64,000 nucleotides of DNA from Lineolata rhizophorae (taxonomy: Eukaryota > Ascomycota > Dothideomycetes > Lineolatales > Lineolataceae), in NCBI GenBank assembly GCA_010093515.1, contig MU001680.1, forward strand, positions 249,300-313,299, read 5' to 3'. This document shows positions 21,678-32,889 of the stretch, one piece after another. The notes beneath the pieces are model-generated. The model saw nothing but the letters and a program-made list of their open reading frames with translations. It searched no databases and was not told where the DNA came from. The position numbers and the translations under genes are program-made. The number at the start of each line of letters is the position of its first letter. Position 1 is the stretch's first letter.

Positions 21678-23487
21678 ATGTCCGGCGCCGTGGCCGCCTC
21701 CGCCAAAGGCGCGACCTTCCTCATCCTCCTCCAGGTCGGCTCGCGCGCCCTCACCTTCGCCCTGAACCAGATCCTGCTCCGGTACCTCTCGCCCGAGACG
21801 CTCGGCCTGTCCGCGCGGCTGGACCTGTTCTCCAACACCGCGCTCTACTTCGCGCGCGAGTCGCTACGCGTCGCGCTGCAGCGGCACCCGGGCAGCATCC
21901 AGGCCGTCGTCAACTTCTCCTACCTGTCCATCTTGCTCGGCGTGCCGCTGACGTGCGGCCTCGCCGCTCTGTATCTGCGCGCAGAGGCTGCGCCCGGCGC
22001 GGACGCGCCCTTCCTGCCGGAGAGCGTGCGCGCGTATGGGCTGGCCTCGGTCGTCGAGCTCCTGAGTGAACCCTGCTTCGTCGCCGCGCAGCAGAAACTG
22101 CTGTATAAGGTGAGGGCGGCGGCCGAGTCGGCGGCGACGGTAGCAAAATGCCTTGCTACGTGCGGGACGGCGGTATGGGCAAGCCGGAGCGGAATTGACG
22201 CCGGAGTCCTACCGTTTGCCGTCGGCCAGGTCGTGTACTCTGTTCTGTTGCTGGGAGTTTACCTGCCTAGGATGTACCCAGTTGCACGGCGGGAAGGGTT
22301 CTCACTACTACCCACACGGATACAATCAAAGTACGACTTTCCCATGGTGCCGCTATCGAACCCCGCAACCCGGCTGACTGACCTCCCCTCGTTGAATGAA
22401 AAAGAGATCCGAATGAGTACATCCTCTCGCTGTTCTCTCGCCCCCTGTTCGCCCTCAGCGTGAGCATGTACTTCCAATCCAGCATCAAGTACGTCCTGAC
22501 GCAAGCCGACTCGCTCCTCATTGCCTCGATGGCCACGCTCGCCGAGCAAGGCGAATACGCCCTCGCATCCAACTACGGCGGCCTCATCGCCCGCATGCTC
22601 TTCCAACCCATCGAAGAATCCTCCCGCAACCTCTTCGCCAAGCTCTGCGCGCCCATCTCCCCCCCTCCACCCTCTCCCTCCCCCCCGCACCCACCCCAGG
22701 ACCCCCCCCAAACCAGCCCCCGCACCGCCTCCTCACCCCCTTCCAAACCCCGCCGCTCCCGCGCCGCCCTCCGCCAAGCCCGCACCACCCTCCACCTCGT
22801 CCTAAAGTCGTATCTGGTGCTCTCGCTCCCCCTCGCGACGCTCGGTCCGGCCGGCGCGCCGCTCCTGCTCCGCCTCGTCGCCGGCCCCCGCTGGGCCTCG
22901 TCCCAGGGCCCCGCCGTCCTCGCCGCCTACTGCTTCTACATCCCGCTGCTCGCGCTCAACGGGGTGAGCGAGGCCTTCGTCGCCGCGGCCGCCGGCGGGC
23001 CCGCCCTGTGGGCCCAGGCCGCCGCCATGCTGGCCGTCACCGCCGCCTTCGCCGCCGCCGTCTGGGTCTGCATCGTGCTGGTCGGCTGGGGCGCGTCCGG
23101 CTTGGTCCTGGCTAATGGGGTCAATATGGCCTTGAGGATTGCGTTCAATGCGGCGTTTATTGCCAGGTTTTTTGGGGAGGAGGGCGTGAGGTTGGATTTC
23201 TTGGGGGTGCTGCCGTCGGCGATGAGCGTGGCTGCGGCGACGGCGGTGCCGCCGCTGTTGAAGGTGAGTGAGGGAGCTTTAGGTGCGTATGGGTTGGTGG
23301 GCGAACTGGTCAGAGTTGGTGCGGTGGGGGTCGTGTTTTGTGGTGTTCTGTAAGTAATCCTACGCTGATTGTTCCTCCGTGCTTTGATGAACTAATTGGA
23401 ATATACAGAGCGATTCTGGAACGCGATTTCTTGCTCCAATGTTACCGCGTGGTCAGACCAGCTCCAAGGGAAGACGAAAAAAAGTAG
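21678..23487 (+). CDS. RFT1: Oligosaccharide translocation protein RFT1
   Basis: Exons 21678-22330, 22405-23349 and 23409-23487 give 558 aa. The N-terminus GATFLILLQVGSRALTFALN, LGLSARLDLFSNTALYFARE, and after the first splice YILSLFSRPLFALSVSMYF and SSIKYVLTQADSLLIA are RFT1 signatures. Many hydrophobic helices follow and the last exon ends in a basic tail with KK. RFT1 is an ER multispanning protein needed for normal N-glycosylation, historically linked to flipping of Man5GlcNAc2-PP-dolichol. A Pro/Ser-rich insertion of about 40 residues (nt 22650-22770) sits in the loop after SSRNLFAKLCAP. It converges with OST3/6, another N-glycosylation gene, 353 bp apart. Confidence 0.9.
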
Positions 23488-23840
23488 TAAGCTTATCTCT
23501 TGTGATAAGGCCACAAGAGGATAGATAGAAGTGTGAGAGACGCGTCAGCACTCTATAGCTATGCTGAGAGCATTTCATTTACTTGAAGTCACATTGCAAT
23601 TTAATAGCATAGACACAGATCGGACACTCGATTCCCGCTAAAAAGGTAGATCCCACGAAAGAAGCGCTGTTTAATAATACAAGACGCCACGCATCTACAA
23701 GAATTCATCAGTTTTTAGTACACAGTTCACTCTTGCCAGAGCACAAAACCACTGCGAAAGCCTCGTCATGGGGAACCACTATTATTCCCAAGCCATGCCC
23801 TAAAACCTCCCCGTGCTGAAATCTAGAAGACGAAGCCGTT
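23488..23840. other. Convergent 3' intergenic region
   Basis: Shared 3' flank of RFT1 and OST3/6, AT-rich, with no gene. Confidence 0.6.
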
Positions 23841-25069
23841 TTAGAACGGAGGCAGCCAAAACGGGTAGGCAGCATTCTTCATCCTGAAAATGCTGAGTAG
23901 AAAACTGTACATGCCCATCATAACACCAGCCCAAACGAAGACAGCAACCTGCTGCGCTTTTGGGTCGCTCATACGAGGCACCTTGAGGGCCAGTGAGATA
24001 GCAGCGAAGGAAAGAATGCCATCTATAACAGAACTCATTAGCAATTCACCGTCCTTTCCATGCATCTGACCACAGAGTTGTTCAAAAGAGAGCAAAATAC
24101 GCACAGATGGCGGCAATAATCTGCGTTTCCAACCCAAACTGGTTCTGGAACCCGCCCGCAAAGTACGCGATGCCGCCGCGGCCGTCGCCCGCCACGTACG
24201 GCGCCTTGCGGATGTGGTTGAACATGTGGCCGCTGGTGAAGAGCAGCACGGCGATGAGACTGAAGGCGGCCCACAGGTTGCGGTTCTGGATGATGGGCAT
24301 GACGTAGGGTGCGGCGACGGCCGCGAAGGAGACGAGGCCCAGCAGCGCCACCGTCAGCGAGATGCCCCAGACGTAGTTGACCGGGCGGACGACGGGCGGG
24401 TGCGGACCCTCGGGGAGCTGCCGCGATATCCATGAGTGGATCAGTTCGGCGGATTGGCCTCTGCGGCGACGGCTGCTGTATCAGCTTCGGTTCTACGGGA
24501 GGCAAGAATCCTCCTTAGGGAGATCCTGGCGGGCGTACCCTGTCGTGAAGTCAAAGCGGAGAGGTTGGAACTCAACGCGAGCATTGGGGCCGGTCGTGGG
24601 CGGGAAGAGGAGGAGGACCGGCGCGGTTTGCAGCATCAGCTATCCCAACACAACCGTCAGCACAAGAACCCAAATTTTGACCTCAAGCCTCGCATAGGCC
24701 CATTGAGTCCCGTACCGATTGAAACGTCGCCCTTCCGTCCAAGAAATCCAACGTCCCAAATAGCATGCGCGATTCGCCCTTCTTGTCCCCCTTGGTCCAG
24801 CTCTTGGCCAGGATCTCCCACTCGGGTTCAAACTCGCGGCATAGCTGGCAGCCGAACTTTGGCTCCAGCGCCGTCAGTAGCACCGTCACCGCATAATCGC
24901 GCGGCGCCGAGGTCAACTCGGCGTAGGAATTGTCGTTGAGCTTGAGCGGCGTGCTGGAGAGGGCCTGCGAGTGGTAGGTCTGGAAGCGATCTGTTTCGGC
25001 GGCAGGCTTTTTGGCAGCCAACGCCGCCAGTGGCAGGAGAGCGGCGGTGAAGAGGTTCAAAAGCCTCAT
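23841..25069 (-). CDS. OST3: Oligosaccharyltransferase subunit Ost3/Ost6
   Basis: Exons 25069-24716, 24639-24539, 24460-24105 and 24022-23841 give 330 aa. A signal peptide (MRLLNLFTAALLPLAALAA) is followed by a lumenal thioredoxin-like domain with the CxxC site FGCQLCREFEPEW (Cys74, Cys77). VEFQPLRFDFTTG and the spliced GQSAELIHSWISRQLPEGPH complete it, then come four transmembrane helices (from VNYVWGISLTVALLG to the C-terminus). Ost3/Ost6 subunits of the ER oligosaccharyltransferase use the CxxC pair to hold substrate proteins while Asn sites are glycosylated. Every splice restores family sequence. Ost3 versus Ost6 cannot be separated here; many filamentous fungi have a single gene. The start is divergent from the TFIIIC gene. 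Confidence 0.9.
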
Positions 25070-25305
25070 TGTGGGCAGCGTGCGGAAGGTATGTGCCAAA
25101 CGATGCGCAGGCTGAAGATTCCAGATCTCGGTGTAGCCGCAGCTCGAAGTAGCTGACGGTGGCCTTTCGAGGGTTCGAAGTCTTGGCAACACACCCCGGC
25201 ACCCTTGCCCCGGGGGACCCCCATGCACGTGAGAACGCGGCTCTGCCTTTTTATAAGTGCGTCCTACGATCGCCGTTCTTCTTCCGGCGCACCTCCATCA
25301 GCGCA
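25070..25305. promoter_or_regulatory. Bidirectional promoter between OST3/6 and the TFIIIC subunit gene
   Basis: Only 236 bp separate the two start codons, so core promoter elements must be shared or abutting. No individual site assigned. Confidence 0.5.
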
Positions 25306-27920
25306 ATGGCAGCGGTGACCAAAATTTCACCCTGGCCTGGAGTTCCGGACTGCCTTGCCTGGTCCGACGAGTGTATCCTAGCAGTAGCTCTAGGAGACCA
25401 CGTAGAGCTTCTCGTCTGTTTCCGCCCTAAAATCATCGAAGCAAGCTAACCTATATCCAGATTCCAAAGCTAACGACGAGGCGGAAAACAAGTCATCTTT
25501 CCCCTTCCAACCGTGATGAATGGGACAGGACAAGGATCAAGGTAGACCTCTTTTCCGACGCCGAGGTCCCTCTCGATTTCCCCGCGAGTTTCTCCACCTG
25601 GTCTGTTGGTGCCGAGCTCTCCGAGTCCAACGTCGTCGCGCTATCCTGGTCTCCTCTAGGGCTTGCCAAATCCCGGCGCTGTGCTCTTGCTGTGTTGACG
25701 TCCAACCATGTCTTATCCATCTTCGAGAGCGAAGATCAGCCTACCAACGAGGAGAGCTGGAAGCGTGTGCTCATCGTAAATCGCGCCCTAGACAAATTTA
25801 TCCTTGAGCAGTATCCTGAATCGTCAAAGGAGAAGCCTGGCCGCACAGGACGATTCACAAGCGCTCTACATATTCACGGCTTCGCGTGGGCGCAATCAAC
25901 AAATGAGATTGAGTGGACTAAGCCCGATGTCTATCAGGAAGCACCTGCGTGGGGCGATTTCTTCCTATCCATTGCGACTAGAGCACACGGGATCATCATA
26001 GTACGCATTAAATCGCCGCATGATCCTAGCAGACCTGACGTCTCGGAGTGGGCTGTCTCGGTCGTATCGCATATGAGGGGTCCAGCATTTCCCATAGCCG
26101 ATGCCCCTCCACCTAATGCAATGCTCTTTGACGACTACGTCAATTATAATAAGTTCTTGTCTCGCGTCGCATGGAGCCCTTGGAGTCTATCGGTTGACGG
26201 ACCGCAACTGACCTCAGTGCTGGCGCTCTCCAGTGGGACTGATTTAATGCTCTCTAGAGTAGAATACAACATATCTTCCGGGGAACTATCCGTCAAGTAC
26301 GATGGACCTGGTAACTTCTTGAGCAGGTCTATTGCCTTACGACCTCATGGACCTTTAGCTTGGTGCCCGAAGCTGTTCAACGATACATTCTATTTGGTTT
26401 CGTTCACCTGTACGGATGCAGTATGTTTTGCGGTTCCGACAAGTGGGAGCATCGAAGAGCGTGTATCAATCAAGGAAGGTGCAATTGAATGGCATGATCC
26501 CTCAGGTGAGTCAACTAGGTTTCATGCCTCAATTGGTTCATTATTTACTCGTCGACATGTTTGATTAACATCGATAGGTCTGGCATTTGCTCTTGATGCC
26601 GATGGAATTTCGGAAGTCCATTTCGCGTCCTTTCTAGGTGCACCAAATGCTGCTATATCCAGTATCAAAATACCCTTTGATCGCAATGTTAGACCGGCCG
26701 CAGATGTTCCACCTTGGAAAGCTCTCATGCTACAAAGCCAAGCCCTCTTCAGCGAGGCACACGACTTGAGCGGTAATGTCTCTGTCAGAACTCGGGGTAT
26801 GGCAGCAAGCCCCCTCGGTGATTACATTGCCTGTTGCATGTCGCTACATCCAAGCGACATGCTTGAATACGGAGTGCGTCTTGAGCAAAAGTGTGATCTA
26901 TCTGTCACCCCACAAGAGGAGTCTGAAGATCGGCTTGGTGTGCTTGAACACTGGGACCGGCGGAAATTGGGCTCGGAGTCTATTCTATACTCTCTCAAGA
27001 AATGGGTTCAAGCTATAGGTGCAGATGATGGGAATATCACAGAAGATCGAGTCCAGGATAAGCTTCAAGAACTGCGAGGCGACGCTGAACCGCAGGGCGA
27101 AACAACATGGCCTTTCAGGTAAGATCTCGCATGCCTAGTGCTTTAGACATTTTACTCCAAAATCTTTCGGTACGCCTACCGAAACTGACTCTTCATTCAG
27201 CACTACATACACTGATACCGCCACCTCTTCCTTTAATGGCCTGGTTCGAGCTTTGACGCGTCTTATTTCCACCCACCACAATTTTTGGCAAAATCGAGCA
27301 TCTATATTAGTGGATCTCTTATATCGCCGCACAAGCGTTCAGTCAGAATCTGGAGGGTATGCCGGTATCGCCTCGGCATTATCCAATGCCGTCGTTCATA
27401 TGTGTACCCGTATGGCGGCTGTTAAACAATGCGGCAAACAAGTTGCATTATTTCGTGCGGCCGCAAAAGTAACGTCTAAAGAAGGTTCTGCAGCCGAAAT
27501 CGCCACTCCAGAAGTAGATGAGAAGTGCAAGTTTTGTGGAAATGCGATAAAGTTTGAACACTATGCGTGGGCAAAATGCGGGAACGGCCATGTAATGGGT
27601 AGGTATCGTTCTATGACATGACACTGAAGATGTACTGAGTGAGTGAAATAGTGCGATGTGCTTTGAGTTTTCAGGCCATTCAGAGGCCAGGCTTGTCACG
27701 GTCATGCAGTTTATGCGGCAAACAGTATCTTAAGGAAGACTACCTTCTACAGCACGAAAAGATAGACGAGGGTGCCAGAAAGCCGCCTAAAAGGGGCAGA
27801 AAGCCACGGGCCTCAAAGGCCGACGTTGCGGACCAAGCGGCACCGCTCACGTTGTTTCGAATTTTACTAGCGGTGTGCGACATCTGTGTCTATTGCGGTG
27901 GCAAGTATATCCGTACCTAA
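25306..27920 (+). CDS. RNA polymerase III factor TFIIIC subunit (WD-propeller plus zinc-finger type)
   Basis: Five exons (25306-25413, 25461-26505, 26578-27118, 27201-27598, 27652-27920) give 786 aa. The N-terminus ISPWPGVPDCLAWSDECILA and VVALSWSPLG match the TFIIIC-delta beta-propeller domain. The C-terminus is the paired zinc-binding domain: CKFCGNAIKFEHYAWAKC, GNGHVM/VRCALSF across the last splice, SCSLCGKQY, and a last CDICVYCGGKY. Such subunits bind the tDNA B-box side of TFIIIC and help recruit TFIIIB and polymerase III. The same factor system would be needed for the two 5S genes in this window. The Arg/Lys stretch RKPPKRGRKPRAS between Cys pairs is likely disordered. Fungal nomenclature for this subunit varies, so no symbol is given. 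Confidence 0.85.
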
Positions 27921-28244
27921 TGAGAGTTGCTATACATAGCAGGGTTACATTCCTCCCTTTCATTCCTAAAACCCCTGGACATTGCCGAACTAACACAAAG
28001 CGAATGGCACTCGGCACTCTTTCAGTTCGCGGATTGTAAAATATTTGCTTACGACTTCACATACCGGGCTTCCGGGGAGAAAGAAATTGATGTTCTCCTA
28101 GTCGGCCGCGTATGTCGTCATCAAGGACAGTTCTTTGTTGAGCAGTCTTGTTTGCCACGTCGTTATTTCCGCCACAGAATATCAGTGCAATATAACCGCA
28201 GATTTCAGGACAATTGTACCACAATACGAAAAGAGGGTTCCACC
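27921..28244. other. Intergenic region between tandem genes
   Basis: 324 bp between TFIIIC and the next gene on the same strand. An in-frame open extension to 27927 exists upstream of the next gene but has no conserved character; treated as 5' leader. Confidence 0.5.
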
Positions 28245-30269
28245 ATGGACGAAGTGAGCCGCAAACTTGCTGCTCGTGAGGCGGCACAGACGAAGAGCTT
28301 CATGGAGGACACGTCTTCGGATGAGACTTGTGACGATATTAGAGGAGACGTAAAGGATAATAGCGCAGATAATGGGGCTTCGGCCTCGGCGAATAGGGAA
28401 CTTCAATATGGCGCTGGTCCTGAACGACACTCGGTCGAAACAGACGGCAACCTACCAGCAAACCCACCTCCAACAGCTAATACCCGGAGCGATTTCAACC
28501 CAACTTCACCAGGCAAGAGCCCACTCAACTCGAACCACTCAGATAGCTCGTGCGAAGCGTCAGTTGCGGATGGCAGGTCTGCCAAAGCTCGTCCGGTTAC
28601 CATTTCATCGACCGGACCGGGTAGGGTTGTCATGCACTCCTCCCCACGAAACTCCCAGGTATATGACGGTCGCCGTCGGCAGTCGGACACAAGGGCAGTG
28701 CCTGAGGCGCGGAAATATCTCGAACGGCCGCGGCCCATCAGCAAATACTCAGATGCGATTCTGAGTGCTCAGGCAATGACTCTGCAGGCATTGCTGTTGA
28801 ACGAAGAAAGTCACCACAGTGCAGGGAACGACACCTCACCTGGTACTTCTCCCATCGAAGCGCGCCCATCGTTGGGAAGTCCTGGTCACCAGCGCCAGCG
28901 CTCGAGATCCTTCCCTGGTTCGAAACGTGTGGCCATTGCGCCTCCGCCAATTGATACATTCACAGCACGCAAGAACATGCCAGAAATCGTCCGTACGCCG
29001 TATCCTCGTCGCCTGTCTCGGCACAACATCAGTCGACCCTCGATTGTGGAGTCGCCTTCGCCGCAGGATTGCATTCTGACATTCACGATCCGGCGCAACT
29101 TCGACGAAGTGTGCACAAAAGGCGTCTCGCGTATCCTAATTCCGGACTACCTAAGCAGTAACTCAACCAATGGTTCCGATGTTAGGATTCGCAGCTCAAA
29201 CGGTAGGAAGACTACCTTTAGCGCTAACGACTTCGACGACGAGCGCTTCTTCCAGGCGATGCGTATGGAGTATGCTGCACTCGCCGGTCCCTTCCGCTTC
29301 TTCTCTGCTCGCACGCTACGCTATATCTCCATTATCCAGTGTCTAGATCCTAGTACATCAAACAGCGGTCAGCCCATGATATGTCCGGCGACAGGCGAGC
29401 CAATGCCTACGATATGCCCTCGGACCGGACAACCCATGCCACCCTTCTGTCTGCGCACCGGGCAACCCATAAGCGCCATGGCCATGATGCGAAGTCCGCG
29501 GTACTTAGCGTCGAAAGGACTATCGGAGACGTTTTCATCCGACACACTGATGGCCATGTTTGCGGACCCTTCGCAGGGCAAGAAGCGCTTCGCATGGGTA
29601 CACTGGGCCCACCGACTAGCGTCCTCCTCAACGTACTCGATCCTGCCCGTCGCGACGCGCACGCAGCAGGCGACCGAGCCGGCCGAGACGGCCATGATGG
29701 AGATGATGCAGATGCAAACGCAAGCCGCTATGAAGAGCTCCGAGAGCTCTGAGAGCGACTCGACGCCCGCAAACGGGCATGATTCGAATCAACCGCCGCC
29801 GCCGTTGACCTCGCACCCGCCGACGGCAGCGGTCGCTGCTCCCGATGCCGGCAGCCCTTCGCCTCGTACCCACTCAGCACAGCAACCAGAGGAGCGGGCC
29901 AAAGGGTCTCCATCCCGCCGCGTGCCGCCCGTCCCTTTGCCCCGCCAAGGCCCCAACGGCCCCGGCAACCCCATGTACAAGCCAGACGCCTCGGACGACA
30001 CGCCTGCGCTCGCTCCCAAGTGCGTGGCCGGACTCGAATTTGTCGAGGGCTGGTCCGCGCCACGCATTGCCTTCGCGCTATCAAGTATCATTGTCGCGAG
30101 CGTATTAGCGAGTCTCCTGTGGGTCTTTTTAGGGACGAGCGCGTTCGCGTCGGGTTATGGTGGGTCTGGAGAAAGGGTGGCCGCTGGCATGGCGGTAGGT
30201 GTGTTGGTCCTAGTGTTGGGCTGGACTGGGGTTGGTGGATGGGTGGCAATTAGTTGGCTTGTTGGGTGA
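28245..30269 (+). CDS. Membrane protein of unknown function with C-terminal double anchor and short tandem repeats
   Basis: A single exon of 674 aa. The start is taken at 28245 because of the strong context CACCATGG. The first about 270 residues are Ser/Pro/Arg-rich and probably disordered. A folded core follows (LTFTIRRNFDEVCTKGVSRI, DERFFQAMRMEYAAL, FRFFSARTLRYI). Then comes a Cys/Met repeat block built on CPRTGQPMP, the segment KRFAWVHWAHRL, another disordered stretch, and a C-terminal hairpin of two transmembrane helices (FVEGWSAPRIAFALSSIIVA and VAAGMAVGVLVLVLGWTGVG). The bulk is therefore presented on one side of a membrane. The C-terminal hairpin type is common in uncharacterised ascomycete proteins; no catalytic motif is visible and I do not assign a function. 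Confidence 0.75.
   Translation: MDEVSRKLAAREAAQTKSFMEDTSSDETCDDIRGDVKDNSADNGASASANRELQYGAGPERHSVETDGNLPANPPPTANTRSDFNPTSPGKSPLNSNHSDSSCEASVADGRSAKARPVTISSTGPGRVVMHSSPRNSQVYDGRRRQSDTRAVPEARKYLERPRPISKYSDAILSAQAMTLQALLLNEESHHSAGNDTSPGTSPIEARPSLGSPGHQRQRSRSFPGSKRVAIAPPPIDTFTARKNMPEIVRTPYPRRLSRHNISRPSIVESPSPQDCILTFTIRRNFDEVCTKGVSRILIPDYLSSNSTNGSDVRIRSSNGRKTTFSANDFDDERFFQAMRMEYAALAGPFRFFSARTLRYISIIQCLDPSTSNSGQPMICPATGEPMPTICPRTGQPMPPFCLRTGQPISAMAMMRSPRYLASKGLSETFSSDTLMAMFADPSQGKKRFAWVHWAHRLASSSTYSILPVATRTQQATEPAETAMMEMMQMQTQAAMKSSESSESDSTPANGHDSNQPPPPLTSHPPTAAVAAPDAGSPSPRTHSAQQPEERAKGSPSRRVPPVPLPRQGPNGPGNPMYKPDASDDTPALAPKCVAGLEFVEGWSAPRIAFALSSIIVASVLASLLWVFLGTSAFASGYGGSGERVAAGMAVGVLVLVLGWTGVGGWVAISWLVG
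29366..29475 (+). repeat. Coding tandem repeat, units of about 11 residues
   Basis: Successive units G-[QE]-P-M-P-x-[IF]-C-[PL]-R-T: GQPMICPAT, GEPMPTICPRT, GQPMPPFCLRT, then a partial GQPISAM. The DNA copies are diverged, so protein sequence rather than recent duplication is being kept. Confidence 0.85.
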
Positions 30270-31032
30270 GGGGCAGTGAGTGACAGCTATTGGGCTTGGC
30301 AATTGCATAGTGGAGGCTTGTAGGGGATTAATTCTCGGTTTGTATTCTTCTGCAGACATCCAGTGATTACATGTATTTCTAGATACTTTTGTTTTCTTCT
30401 TTTCTCCTTGGTATCATGTGAGCGCTAATAATTCACGCCTTGTTTCAGTTGAGTCGAAGAAATGCCATTCTAAGTCCTAGTTTGGTAGAGATGGTGATCC
30501 CATCCAAATCGATTTAGACCTTCAACCCAAACACTCACGGTCGACTCCAACCATACTAATTCCAGGCTCCTAGAGCACACCTATCCTCTGACAATCTCAA
30601 CTGACAGGGTAATCTAAGTCCAGTCTAGAAAAGACAGCCCACAGCACCTCACAAAATACCGACAACCAGCGCAGCCTATCCTCCAACTCGTAGGGCTCCC
30701 TCAAGCATTCTGGTTCCTTCACCGTTCCTTCATCCTCCGCTTCTCCCCCCGGCAACCTTGTTAATCCCCTCAACCATCTTCTACCAACTCCGATTTGGCA
30801 AATTCAATTTTCTGCATCTGTGCAACGGTAAGGTCCACCCAAGTCCCAATCGATCACCTTCCGATACGCAATTTTAACCCGTCTCTTCTCCCTTCACCCC
30901 CTCCTTCACCAATCCAACCATCTTAAGCCCCGCCCCATACCATTTACTCAACGCCCCCCAACCAAATCTACCCTCCTCCTGCCAATTGCCAAAACGGCCA
31001 ACACCAACTCTTCCCCCTTACCTCCCCCACAC
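30270..31032. other. Convergent intergenic region
   Basis: 3' flanks of the membrane-protein gene and the long Pmp3-like gene. Pyrimidine-rich on the plus strand from 30640 to 31030. No gene recognised. Confidence 0.5.
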
Positions 31033-32820
31033 TCACCATCCCCCCACCGGATTCGGTCTCGATCTCACCCTCACATACGGCGCCCACTCCGGCGGCGGCA
31101 CCGCCGCTTCCGACCCCGTCCTCGGCCCTACCCCCTCCAACACTCCTCTCGCCTGACTCCTTCCATCCCCACTCCAGTGTCCACGCTTCCGCCCCTGCGC
31201 CCCACGCTGCGGCTGGTGCCCAGCCGGCGCGACGGGCACGCCCGCCGCCGGGGCCATAGCGCGGCGAGGGGACGACGAGCGAGGCGCCGTGGACTTCGAA
31301 GTCGATGCGGAGGGCGGCGGGGCCGAGCCGGAGGAGGTGAGGAGGGTGCGCGGCATGCTGGATGCGGATGCGGATGCGGATGCGGGAGTGGGTGCGGGTT
31401 TGGTGGTTGAGACGGTCGACGTGGCGGCCTCGGTGGCCGCGGGACGCTGTTGCTGGGGTCTTGCTGGTGTGGAGGTGGAGGAGCCGGGGTGCGGCGTGGT
31501 GGGCGGGGAAGGGGGTAAGGTGGCGTTGGATGGAGGGGCGAGCGGTCGGGTGCTGCTGGCGGTATAGGTTGAGGGGCCGGGGGAGAGGGGTGCCGTGGAG
31601 GGTGTAATGGGGTGGGCGAGGGCGGTAGTGTAGGGTGAGTGAGAGCGGGCGATTAAGGACGCAGGAAGGGAGGAAGCTGGAGGGGTCGGGAGCGGGCGGA
31701 CAGCATCTTGGCGTGCGGAAAAGGGGTGTACGGGAAGGCGAGGAGGTCGTGGACTGGAGTTAGAAGCAGAGGGGTGGGTGCTAAAAGTGCTAGCGGTGGT
31801 GTGGTGTTGGTTTGCGGGTTGAGTTGACGAGGAGCCTATTGGTTGGGGTGCCCGGGCGTTGTGCAGCTGTTGCGTGTTGTTTTCGCGCTCATGCGGAGGT
31901 GACGGCGGGATTTGCTGGACGCTGGTAGTGGTAGCCTGAGTCGTAAGAGATGAGTTAGTATTAGCGCATCCGCTGCACTGACACGGATCCTACAAATGAA
32001 GTTGAGCACATGGCAGGGTGAGAACCGAATAGAAGGGAGTACTCGAGAAAACAAGAGAAGGTAGACTCACCCCATTGCGGTTCGTCCCATCAGGCCTGGC
32101 GATGCCACGACGAGGGCCTTCACCTGGGTTGTCAGGGTCATCACCGTAACCACTATCGCCATCACCACCGCCACCATTCTCATCCCTCCCACTAGGACCA
32201 CGAGAACTGTGGTCGCTCTCTTTCCTGCCCTTATCACCTTTTCCGCCCTCTTGTTCAAGCTCCAATAGTCTCTCATCGAAGAACAGCTCCATCTCTAACA
32301 GCTGCGCAGGAGTCAAAAGGTGGGCCCAATTGTTACCCACACTGGCCTCAAAACCCCCCATGACTATATATAACGTCAGCGCATGCACTATGCCCGGTAC
32401 TACAAAGCATGCGGTTAGGACGACGTTGAGGAAAAAGCTCAGGCTGCAGCCCTGGTTTTCGAGTTGGTAGACGGCGAGGGGCGGGCAGAAGATGCAAGCC
32501 AGAGTTATCGGCAGAGCGCGGATGATCACGCGGGCGTGCGCCTTGAAGAGAAAGCACGTGTGGACGAATAGTTCCAAGGTCGTCTCAAGGCTGGTGGTGT
32601 GGCTGGGACGCCTCGCACGCGGCGGGGAGTAGTAACGCGGAGGGTTCGTACGCGGCGGGGAGTAATAGCGCCGAGGAGGTCGATCCTGGTCGTAGCATGG
32701 AAACGGTTCATTAGGCGGAGGGGGAGCGGGATGAAAGCCACGGGGAAGCCGAGGACGAACCCATGTGTAAGAGGTGGTGCTGGGAGGCGGAAGATCTTTT
32801 CTACTATGCGAGGTCGACAT
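31033..32820 (-). CDS. Pmp3/UPF0057-domain protein with long Ser/Thr/Pro-rich tail
   Basis: Exon 32820-32071 joins exon 31989-31033 in phase 0 (81-nt intron, GTGAGT...TTTGTAG), giving 568 aa. Residues about 103-153 are a Pmp3-like two-helix unit: ITLACIFCPPLAVYQLENQG, then FFLNVVLTACFVVPGIVHAL. Before it lies a Pro/Tyr-rich leader with two RYYSPPR repeats. After it are a charged segment (LEMELFFDERLLELEQE), a Gly/Asp stretch and a second exon of about 318 residues made almost wholly of Ser, Thr, Pro and Ala, which stays open through its whole length. Pmp3 proteins are normally about 55-aa plasma-membrane proteolipids affecting membrane potential and salt tolerance, so a ten-fold longer fusion is unusual. 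Exon 2 being coding is inferred from the splice and the open frame. Confidence 0.65.
31359..31386 (-). repeat. GATGCG hexamer tandem repeat (codes Ala-Ser)
   Basis: About four and a half GATGCG units on the plus strand, read as alternating GCA TCC (Ala-Ser) in the tail of the long Pmp3-like protein. Confidence 0.8.
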
Positions 32821-32889
32821 GCTACTGGAAAGAGCCTAATTTGCCCGTCCTATTTGTCGGTGTGATTGGTGGACGAGGATAAGTGCAAG

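Noticed and set aside
27927-28244. N-terminal extension of the repeat-containing membrane protein
   Set aside because: Open but not conserved-looking, and the ATG at 28245 has a much better initiation context; kept as leader sequence.
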